12,112 nt of DNA. Origin: CAIVPM01 sp964615145. GTDB taxonomy: Bacteria; Bacteroidota; Bacteroidia; Chitinophagales; Chitinophagaceae. A model generated the notes under the pieces. That model made no database searches, was not told the origin of the DNA, and worked only from the letters and a program-made list of their open reading frames with translations. This document shows, piece after piece, positions 1 to 5,858 of this stretch. Each line of letters begins with the position of its first letter. Within the stretch, counting starts at the first letter, position 1. The stretch covers positions 1-12,112 of the forward strand of contig CAZTOP010000074.1 in assembly GCA_964615145.1 (NCBI GenBank), written 5' to 3'. A program made the position numbers and the translations under genes.

Positions 1-122
1 AAAAAGGCAATAACAACTTTACAATGAATTTAAAAAAGAATGGCAACCTTACAACGGGTATTTATTTCTTAAAAGCTGTTGGTGTAGTAGATGATAACAT
101 AAGAAGAATTATGGTTAAATAA
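1..122 (+). CDS. C-terminal fragment of a T9SS type A sorting-domain protein (5' end outside window)
   Basis: An open frame entering from the left edge (first full codon at 3) ends at TAA 120-122. The 39 visible residues include LTTGIYFLKAVGV and end in RRIMVK. The GIYFLKA beta-strand followed by a basic, hydrophobic end (IMVK) is the hallmark of the C-terminal type A sorting domain that sends proteins through the type IX secretion system to the Bacteroidota cell surface. The same pattern (GIYYFKV ... KEILITTD) closes the large protein ending at 9494. The catalytic or structural part lies outside the window, so no function can be given. The frame, stop and motif are seen directly; surface export is inferred from family knowledge. 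Confidence 0.85.
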   Translation, partial: KGNNNFTMNLKKNGNLTTGIYFLKAVGVVDDNIRRIMVK

Positions 123-151
123 ATTTTATAACTAGATTTAAGTTTAGAATA

Positions 152-182
152 AATACTCCCAAGTTTAGAGACTTGGAGTATT
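152..182 (+). terminator. Probable intrinsic terminator of the gene ending at 122
   Basis: The left arm AATACTCCCAAG (152-163) pairs with the right arm CTTGGAGTATT (172-182). This gives 11 base pairs with a single bulged C and an 8-nt loop. It starts 30 bases after the stop codon at 122. The run of T after the stem is short (GTTTAG..., then CTTTTA near 193), so the terminator is not textbook, but stem strength and position fit. Being nearly symmetric, it could also act on transcripts arriving from the minus strand. Confidence 0.6.
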
Positions 183-517
183 GTTTAGAATGCTTTTATG
201 ACCTTATCCAAAATTGAGTTATTAGCTGAAATTAAAAACCTATTTATATCTAATCTATAGAGAGTTTGTATAATGCTTGGTTAAGAAGATTTTTCGGTAA
301 ATAGTTATTTCTACTTTGATTTATTATCTGTTTTATGAATTCTGTTAAGGCAAGTGTAAATATTTTTTAGTTTGATTTATGTATAAAACTAAAATTTATG
401 CAAAGGAATTATTTCAAAAATTTTAAAATAGAATGGCAATTAACTACACTATTAGTTGTAAGTGATGAATAGAAAATTTAAAATGTTTTTTGGGGATATT
501 GAATGATGTATATATTT
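183..517. other. Convergent intergenic gap without recognisable gene
   Basis: This AT-rich stretch separates the plus-strand gene ending at 122 from the minus-strand regulator ending at 518. I find no credible coding region; the longest ATG frame I followed (198-260) is 20 codons. No RNA-gene fold is evident. The minus-strand operon shows no clear GC-rich stem plus T-run just past its stop, so its terminator remains unidentified. Confidence 0.6.
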
Positions 518-1171
518 TCAGCTAATTATTGAAAATAAGTTGCCTGTGCCGCCATTAATGATTTTTGAAACTTTATTAATAAAATCAGTAACTCCGTTGG
601 TTTTTAATTTTTCAGATATATTTTTCCTATGGGTTTTTACTGTAAGCTCACTTATATAAAGCTCAGTAGAAATTTGTTTTGAGGTTTTTCCGTTAATAAT
701 TAATTTAGCTATTTCAGTTTCTCTTTTTGAAAGAGTAGGGTTGTGTAAATTTTTAGGTTGTTGCTTATGAATCCTTATAACCCCAGAATCAATAAATTTT
801 TCTCCTCCGAAAATTGTAGTAATAGACTCATTTAATATAGACTTCCCAGATGTTTTTAGCATATATCCATCGCCAATAAAGGCTTCCAGGTCAAGACTAA
901 TATCACAGGGTTGATACATAGTCAAAATCAATATTTTAATTTCGGGGCAAATTTCTTTGAACTTAGGTATTAATTCAAGTCCATTGTATGGTGGAATATT
1001 TATATCCAAAATAATCAAGTCTATTTTATTCGCAGTTAAATGTGATAGAGTTGTATCGACAGAGTTGGTAACAAAACATACATCGTACAGTGATTTAGCT
1101 TTTAGTATGTCGCTAATGGCTTCTGAAAAAAGAAGATGATCATCTAAAATACCAATGCTAATTTTTTTCAT
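518..1171 (-). CDS. Two-component response regulator, NarL/FixJ (LuxR-type HTH) family
   Basis: The 217-residue protein has a receiver domain (about 4-120) and a C-terminal LuxR-type helix-turn-helix (about 144-205). Receiver landmarks are visible: acidic pair D10-D11 (ILDDHLLF), phospho-acceptor D56 in LIILDINIP, switch T84 (ILTMY) and K106 (MLKTSG). The output domain carries TLSKRETEIAKLI, then the recognition segment ISELTVKTHRKNISEKL, as in NarL/FixJ proteins. It should be phosphorylated by its partner kinase, dimerise and bind promoter DNA in the cytoplasm. The ATG (1169-1171) begins one base after the kinase stop (1173-1175), so the genes are almost certainly co-transcribed and translationally coupled. 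The length is normal for the family and no key residue is missing. Target genes are unknown; the operon's own upstream palindrome (3042-3057) is a candidate site. Confidence 0.95.
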   Translation of the reverse strand: MKKISIGILDDHLLFSEAISDILKAKSLYDVCFVTNSVDTTLSHLTANKIDLIILDINIPPYNGLELIPKFKEICPEIKILILTMYQPCDISLDLEAFIGDGYMLKTSGKSILNESITTIFGGEKFIDSGVIRIHKQQPKNLHNPTLSKRETEIAKLIINGKTSKQISTELYISELTVKTHRKNISEKLKTNGVTDFINKVSKIINGGTGNLFSIIS

Positions 1172-1172
1172 A

Positions 1173-3017
1173 CTAATTCATTTTAAATTCAATTGAAATA
1201 TTAGTTCCATTTTCTTTACTTGTGTTTATTAAAAATGTTCCTTTAAGTATTTTAACAATGTTCTCTATGCTTCTTAAGCCTAATGATTCGCCTTGTTTTA
1301 CATTTTTAAAGCCTATGCCATCATCTTCAATATAAATTGACACAAAGTTTTCAAAAATCATTAAGTCTAGGAAAGCATTTTGAGCTTTTGAATGTTTCAA
1401 TAAGTTGTTTAATAATTCCTGAACCATTCTAAAAACAATAATTTTAAATTCATCATCAATTAAAACAGAATCATCATTAAATTGTAATATTAGCGAAATG
1501 TTTGAATGGTTGTTTATCCTTTTTACAATGTCATCAATTGAATGAAACAATCCTTTTTCAGCAAAGTTTAGTGGAGAGTAAGAATGACTAATTTGTCTTA
1601 CCTCATTTGATAATTCTGAAATATGTTTAATTAAAATTTTTCTGTCTTCCTCATTCAAATTCATCTTGTCAACATCTAATCTTAACAATCCAAGGTTAGC
1701 TCCAACGTTATCGTGCATAAACCCACTAATGCTTTCCATTTGTTTCTTTTCCCAATCTGATATTTCTTTTAAAAACTGAAATTTTTGAACCCTATTCTCT
1801 TCTTTTAATCTTTCTGATTGGAGTATTAAATTTTTGTAATGCAAAAAAACAGCTAATAGCATAATAGTAGTTAGCAAAATGATTCCCCAAAATGATGCAT
1901 TCACAGTAAATAAATTTTGAGGTATCAGGTCGTTTTTTTCTAGGCTAATTATTGTTGAAAAACCAATAATCAGTAGTAATGATACTAATGCAAGTCTGGA
2001 GTTTAGAATTCTTTGATATACACTGTAAATAACCTGAATTGCAAACACTGTAAAAATTGATAGAATTAACAAGCTGCCAATCCTGAGCCAATTGCCTTGG
2101 TTATTCAATGCTATTGCTGAATCAATCATAGCAATACAAAAAATTACTATATATACTATGACTATCCAATTATTTAACTTATGCAACCTGGGGAAGTTTT
2201 CTTTGAATTTTAATAGTTCAAAGAAAAAGAAGAGTAGAGGTATAATGGCTATAAAATTAATGCCAGGCCTAATCAAATCATTTGCATTAGGTTTATTGGG
2301 GTATAAAAATTCAAAAAAAAGTCCCGTATCTACAAGAATGTAAATAGTCATTAGGAAAATATATGTTCCATAAATTAGGTATAACTTTTCTTTTGTAAAA
2401 TAAAAAAGCATCATACTTATTACTAAAAATAAAACCAACATTCCTTCAGAAAAGCCTATTAATAAATTTTGCGTATGGATGTTTTTTATAAAACCCTGGG
2501 TATCGTAAAAGCTAATGGGTATATCTAGTTTTGTATAACGCTTGTCAAAAGCAAAAACTATAGAAGCATTATTATTTACGCCTTGTAATGGAAATACAAA
2601 ATTATTGTTATGAAGCTGTCTGCTTGAAAAAGGCAGGTGATCTCCAGTTAAGGCAAAATCTTTTATAACAGAATCGTTCAATGTTACCCAGCATTTTACA
2701 TAATTGATATGTGGGTTATCAATGCTTACAAAATCCAAACTTCTATCAGTAATGCCATTCATAGGTATTTTAAGCCATAGGCATTCTGGTGAAAAGCTAA
2801 ATTTTATTTTTTTATCAGATAGTAAAGTCCATTTGCTGGCAGTATTATTTTGGTTTAATTTTTCACTTGTAAATATGTTGTCTTTACTGAAGGTATAGAA
2901 TATTGATTTTGTTTTATTTTTTTGGATTACATTATTGACGCTAATGCTTATTTGAGAATAACCAAGATTTTGAATAGTTACAAGTATTACCCAATATATT
3001 AATACCTTTTTGAACAT
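1173..3017 (-). CDS. 7TMR-DISM membrane sensor histidine kinase (HisKA_3/NarX-type)
   Basis: The 614-residue sensor kinase has four parts. A signal peptide covers about 1-22 (ends LGYSQ). An extracytoplasmic 7TMR-DISMED2-like beta domain spans about 25-180, with ECLWLKIPM at 78-86 and LTGDHLPFSSR at 123-133, a typical signature. Seven hydrophobic helices lie at about 185-207, 211-230, 252-270, 283-303, 312-333, 341-358 and 374-393. A coiled linker (396-425) leads to the kinase core. The phospho-acceptor is H435 in FMHDNVGANL. The ATPase has an N-box QELLNNLLKHSKA (533-545), a G1 box EDDGIGF (564-570) and a G2-like SLGLRSI (578-584). DISMED2 domains are thought to bind carbohydrate or other small ligands; the ligand here is unknown. 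It should phosphorylate the regulator encoded one base downstream. The ATG at 3017 gives a complete signal peptide, which supports this start. Confidence 0.93.
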   Translation of the reverse strand: MFKKVLIYWVILVTIQNLGYSQISISVNNVIQKNKTKSIFYTFSKDNIFTSEKLNQNNTASKWTLLSDKKIKFSFSPECLWLKIPMNGITDRSLDFVSIDNPHINYVKCWVTLNDSVIKDFALTGDHLPFSSRQLHNNNFVFPLQGVNNNASIVFAFDKRYTKLDIPISFYDTQGFIKNIHTQNLLIGFSEGMLVLFLVISMMLFYFTKEKLYLIYGTYIFLMTIYILVDTGLFFEFLYPNKPNANDLIRPGINFIAIIPLLFFFFELLKFKENFPRLHKLNNWIVIVYIVIFCIAMIDSAIALNNQGNWLRIGSLLILSIFTVFAIQVIYSVYQRILNSRLALVSLLLIIGFSTIISLEKNDLIPQNLFTVNASFWGIILLTTIMLLAVFLHYKNLILQSERLKEENRVQKFQFLKEISDWEKKQMESISGFMHDNVGANLGLLRLDVDKMNLNEEDRKILIKHISELSNEVRQISHSYSPLNFAEKGLFHSIDDIVKRINNHSNISLILQFNDDSVLIDDEFKIIVFRMVQELLNNLLKHSKAQNAFLDLMIFENFVSIYIEDDGIGFKNVKQGESLGLRSIENIVKILKGTFLINTSKENGTNISIEFKMN

Positions 3018-3041
3018 ATGATAGTTTGAGTTAAGATAAAA

Positions 3042-3057
3042 TTATCATGAATGATAA
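3042..3057. promoter_or_regulatory. Perfect 7-2-7 palindrome, candidate operator for the NarL-type regulator
   Basis: TTATCAT-GA-ATGATAA is a perfect inverted repeat of two 7-bp arms around a 2-bp spacer. It lies 24 bases upstream of the kinase start codon. Dimeric NarL-family regulators are known to bind heptamers arranged 7-2-7 (tail to tail), so the geometry fits the response regulator encoded in this operon and suggests autoregulation. On the minus strand a -7-like TAATTTTA (3044-3037) overlaps one edge. One further ATGATAA half-site is at 3205-3211. Site and geometry are seen directly; binding is inference. Confidence 0.4.
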
Positions 3058-3112
3058 AAGCTTTTTCTATTCATAATAACAAACAAAAAAATGGTATTAA
3101 TTTAAACTATAA

Positions 3113-3133
3113 TTGGCTTGATAGTTGGCTTGA
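3113..3133. repeat. 9-bp direct repeat TTGGCTTGA spaced by 3 bp
   Basis: TTGGCTTGA occurs at 3113-3121 and again at 3125-3133, with TAG between, giving a 12-bp period. The copies are perfect. They sit in the divergent promoter region, and a period near one helical turn would put both copies on about the same face of DNA, as in some regulator sites. No known consensus is recognised. Confidence 0.5.
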
Positions 3134-3164
3134 ATCATCGCGAAGTTATTCATATACTCACTAT

Positions 3165-3192
3165 AAAAAATACTCCTTAGTAGGTATTTTTT
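3165..3192. terminator. Hairpin with flanking A and T tracts (possible attenuator or bidirectional terminator)
   Basis: AAAAAATACTCCT (3165-3177) pairs with AGGTATTTTTT (3182-3192), leaving small bulges and a 4-nt loop. A-tract, short stem and T-tract resemble a bidirectional intrinsic terminator. It lies between divergent genes, so it would act on leader transcripts rather than end a gene. GC pairs are few and the stem is weak, so function is uncertain. Confidence 0.3.
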
Positions 3193-3417
3193 ATTCGCAT
3201 ATAAATGATAAGATTTGCATATCAAAAAAACTAACTGCTTTATCGATTTCAAGGTTAATCAAAGTAATAGTAATTAGGTTTAAATAATGCCTACAATTCA
3301 ATATCCTATTTTTTGATATATCAGTTTAAAGTTTTTTTATTTATTAGCAGTTCGAATTAAATTGTATAAAATTTTGGATCACATGTACAAAAACACTCGA
3401 ATATAAATATCTTGAAT

Positions 3418-4560
3418 ATGAGAAAATATTTACATTTTTTACTCGGTCTTTTTTTCTTCATTACTTTTTTTTCTGCAAATGCAACCATTAGAAGGGTAGG
3501 ATATACAGCCACCATTCAAGCAGTGAACAATCTTGATTACGTGAATTTTCAAGCTGCACACGATGCAGCTGCAAATGGAGATACCATTCAATTATATCCC
3601 GGAGTTTCAGGTAGTGTTTCATACACTGGTACTATTAGTAAGCCACTTGTAATTTTAGGTGTAGGTTATTACACTAACTCTTATTACTTAACAGGCACAG
3701 AAACAGCAAATGCAAACTTGCAAAACCTGGTAGGACTTATTAATAGTTGTAATTTTACTGTAAACCTTGGTAGTGCTGGTACTATATTTCAAGCATTAAA
3801 TGGGCTAACTGTTACAACTACACCCCGTGTTGATTCTTTAAACAATATTTCAATTACAAGGTGCAAAGGTGTTTCTGTGGTATTTGATAACTCTGGTGTT
3901 TGCAATAATTGGTTAATTGCCCAATGCTATGGTTTAACCATTGCACAAACTAATGCAAGTGGTTCTTTCACTGGCAATAGAACCATAACAAATTTAGTTA
4001 TCCGAAATTCACTTATTAATAGCAGTATAGCATTGAGTACATCGCCAGTAGGAACTTATGTTGGCAATAAAATATACAATTGCAATTTTATTTCGGGAGC
4101 CTCTCTTTCTTTGAACGGTGCAATTTTTACTATTCAAAATTCTATTTTTGAAGGACAAAGTTTTACTGCAGTAAACAATGTAAGTTTTATTAAAAATATT
4201 ACCACACTTGCTGCAACTAGTAATCCTGTAAACACCAATGCTGGTAGCAGTGGTAATTTATTTAGCCAAAACATAAACAATATTTATTTAGGATATCCTA
4301 CAAATCCTTTAGTAGGAGGTTTACAAACTTATAGTCCCGATGCTAGGTTTCAACTGAAAGCAGCAAGCCCCGCTATTAATGCTGGATTTTTACCAGGCAC
4401 TTCTACAGCAACCGATTGTGGAATGTATGGTTACGGTGCAAATGCATATAAATTATCAGGAATGCCAGCCATACCAGTTTTTATCAGGCTAAATGCTGCT
4501 TCGGCTATTTACACTGGTAGTACCTACACTATGACATTTAGTATCATCAGTAATAATTAG
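3418..4560 (+). CDS. Exported right-handed beta-helix (pectin-lyase-fold-like) protein, paralog 1
   Basis: I start at ATG 3418, giving 380 residues; a TTG two codons earlier (3412) also keeps the frame open but is less likely. A classical signal peptide (1-22, MRKYLHFLLGLFFFITFFSANA) is followed by mature TIRRVGYTA. The segment AAHDAAANGDTIQLYPG, then repeating short Asn/Ser/Ile-rich strands (NNISITRCKG, NNWLIAQCYG, NRTITNLVIRNS), fits a parallel beta-helix as in pectin-lyase-like proteins. No acid or base catalytic signature is obvious. Conserved cysteines (TRCKG, GVCNNW, QC, TDCG) may form disulfides. The C-terminus SPDARFQLKAASPAINAG ... TATDCG ... FSIISNN is shared with the next gene. No T9SS sorting domain is present, so it may stay periplasmic or leave by another route. 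The exact function is unknown. Confidence 0.85.
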   Translation: MRKYLHFLLGLFFFITFFSANATIRRVGYTATIQAVNNLDYVNFQAAHDAAANGDTIQLYPGVSGSVSYTGTISKPLVILGVGYYTNSYYLTGTETANANLQNLVGLINSCNFTVNLGSAGTIFQALNGLTVTTTPRVDSLNNISITRCKGVSVVFDNSGVCNNWLIAQCYGLTIAQTNASGSFTGNRTITNLVIRNSLINSSIALSTSPVGTYVGNKIYNCNFISGASLSLNGAIFTIQNSIFEGQSFTAVNNVSFIKNITTLAATSNPVNTNAGSSGNLFSQNINNIYLGYPTNPLVGGLQTYSPDARFQLKAASPAINAGFLPGTSTATDCGMYGYGANAYKLSGMPAIPVFIRLNAASAIYTGSTYTMTFSIISNN

Positions 4561-4604
4561 ATAGAATAAAACATTAAACATATTTCACTTTAAAAAATAA
4601 ACAA

Positions 4605-5789
4605 ATGAAACAAATAGTAATTATCACATTTTTGGTTAGCAGTTTTTTACTAGTAGCAACATCAAGCAACGCAACAATTCGTAGAGTGGGGTTTACGGCT
4701 TCTACATCGCCTGTTAGCGGTTTAGATTATACCACATTACAAGCTGCACACGATGATTCAAATGTAGGAGATACGATACAGGTTTACCCGAATACTTCTC
4801 CAAAAACTTATAGCGGAACTCTTAATAAAAAACTAGTAATTCTGGGCCCGGGCTATTTTTACAACTCTTATACAACACCATACCCAACAACAGATTTACT
4901 AAATACAGGCTTGCAAAATTTGGCTGGAGGAATTTCTTACACTTCAATTACGATTGGTGTCGGTAGTAGTGGTACCTATATTGCTGGATTTTATGGTATC
5001 AATATCAATACCTCAAACGTTCCAGATTCTTTAAACAATATTACAATAACACGCTGTAAAGGTGCTAGTATAAGCTGGGATAATTCTGGCGTTTGTAATA
5101 ATTGGGTTATTTCTCAATGTATGGGTGTCTCGGCATCACAAAGTGGTTACGGAACTTCATTTACAGGCAACAGAACAATCACCAATTTTAGAATAGAAAA
5201 CTGTATTGGTTCGCCAGAGGGAGGGGGAATTAGTTTGTCATTAAATACATCTCCTGTTGGTATTTCTAGTGGTCAAATATTGAATTGCACAACTGCAGGA
5301 AACGGATACTTTAGCTTGAATGCAAACAATCAGGCACTCGTAGTTCAAAACTGTATTGTAGAATACTTAACAACCGGTTATCCATATAGTACCAGCAATA
5401 TTGCCAATACAATTTTCATAAATAATATAACAAGTAGTTCTGCATCTAATAATCCTGTTGCCACTAATCCCGGTAGCACAGGAAATGTATTTGACGTTAG
5501 TTTCGCCAACAACGCATACTTTCTAGGTTATCCAAATAATACAAGTGGAAGTACTACATTAAACAGCCCTGATGCAAGGTACAGATTGAGTGCTACAAGC
5601 CCAGCCAAAAATGCAGGCATCATACCAGGTACAGCAACTGCAACTGATTGTGGTGCATATGGGGGTACTAACCCTTATAAAGCTAGCGGTATTCCTCCAA
5701 TTCCATCTTTCTATAAATTAAATGCACCAAGTTCTACAGCAACAGGCAATAGTTATACATTAACATTTAGTGTAAAAAGCAATAACTAA
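4605..5789 (+). CDS. Exported right-handed beta-helix-like protein, paralog 2
   Basis: This 394-residue protein has a signal peptide (1-23, ends SSNA) followed by TIRRVGFTA. It is a clear tandem paralog of the preceding gene, which starts its mature part the same way. Shared blocks include AAHD...GDTIQ-YP, LNNITITRCKG, DNSGVCNNW, SFTGNRTITN, LGYP, SPDAR, SPAKNAG, TATDCGAYGG and the final YTLTFSVKSNN. The beta-helix fold is inferred from short Asn-rich strand repeats and the pectin-lyase-like N-terminal pattern. The 44-base gap to its neighbour has no evident promoter or terminator, so the pair are probably co-transcribed. The end lacks the T9SS type A motif. The two copies have diverged well beyond a recent duplication. 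Substrate and role are unknown; adhesion or polysaccharide binding would be guesses. Confidence 0.85.
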   Translation: MKQIVIITFLVSSFLLVATSSNATIRRVGFTASTSPVSGLDYTTLQAAHDDSNVGDTIQVYPNTSPKTYSGTLNKKLVILGPGYFYNSYTTPYPTTDLLNTGLQNLAGGISYTSITIGVGSSGTYIAGFYGININTSNVPDSLNNITITRCKGASISWDNSGVCNNWVISQCMGVSASQSGYGTSFTGNRTITNFRIENCIGSPEGGGISLSLNTSPVGISSGQILNCTTAGNGYFSLNANNQALVVQNCIVEYLTTGYPYSTSNIANTIFINNITSSSASNNPVATNPGSTGNVFDVSFANNAYFLGYPNNTSGSTTLNSPDARYRLSATSPAKNAGIIPGTATATDCGAYGGTNPYKASGIPPIPSFYKLNAPSSTATGNSYTLTFSVKSNN

Positions 5790-5820
5790 TTGCGATTTAC
5801 AATTTTAGAATTACGATTTT
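5786..5820. repeat. Degenerate 7-bp tandem array overlapping the stop codon at 5787-5789
   Basis: Five successive heptamers lie in perfect register: CTAATTG, then CGATTTA (5793), CAATTTT (5800), AGAATTA (5807) and CGATTTT (5814). They run straight into a T tract (to 5825) and more T-rich sequence. The first and last CGATTT units match over six bases. No stem of more than four pairs forms, so a hairpin terminator is not supported, though the T tract may assist termination. Unit and phase resemble the heptamer array at 11998-12046. Confidence 0.5.
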
Positions 5821-5858
5821 TTTTTATTATTTTTTGGTTTACATAATAAAATACTCTT

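Larger units (their letters stand above)
3018..3417. promoter_or_regulatory. Divergent intergenic region between kinase operon and exported-protein cluster
   Basis: About 400 bases separate the divergent starts at 3017 (minus) and 3418 (plus), so promoters for both directions should lie here. Repeats visible within it are the 16-bp palindrome 3042-3057, a 9-bp direct repeat (3113-3133), a hairpin with A and T tracts (3165-3192), a spaced TGATA...TATCA pair (3206-3224) and the 10-bp palindrome TGATATATCA (3314-3323). For the plus direction, AAATTTTG at 3369-3376 is one mismatch from the Bacteroidota -7 consensus TAnnTTTG, about 41 bases before the ATG. I see no matching -33 TTTG at proper spacing, so the promoter call is weak. 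A 78-codon frame (3051-3287) lacks any coding signature. Confidence 0.5.

Noticed and set aside
198..260. 20-codon frame (MTLSKIELLAEIKNLFISNL) in the convergent gap
   Set aside because: A frame this short is expected by chance, and there is no supporting start context or recognisable peptide.
957..1139. Plus-strand frame opposite the response regulator gene
   Set aside because: It is antisense to a clear receiver domain; the minus-strand protein has all family residues.
2092..2898. Two plus-strand frames opposite the kinase gene
   Set aside because: They lie antisense to the transmembrane and sensor regions of a convincing histidine kinase; the hydrophobicity is a reflection of the other strand.
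3051..3287. 78-codon plus-strand frame in the divergent intergenic region
   Set aside because: It overlaps the palindrome, direct repeat and hairpin, has no domain, signal peptide or hydrophobic pattern, and its composition is that of translated AT-rich spacer.
3412..3417. TTG at 3412 as start of the first beta-helix protein
   Set aside because: ATG at 3418, two codons later, gives a complete signal peptide; the TTG adds nothing and is a rarer start.
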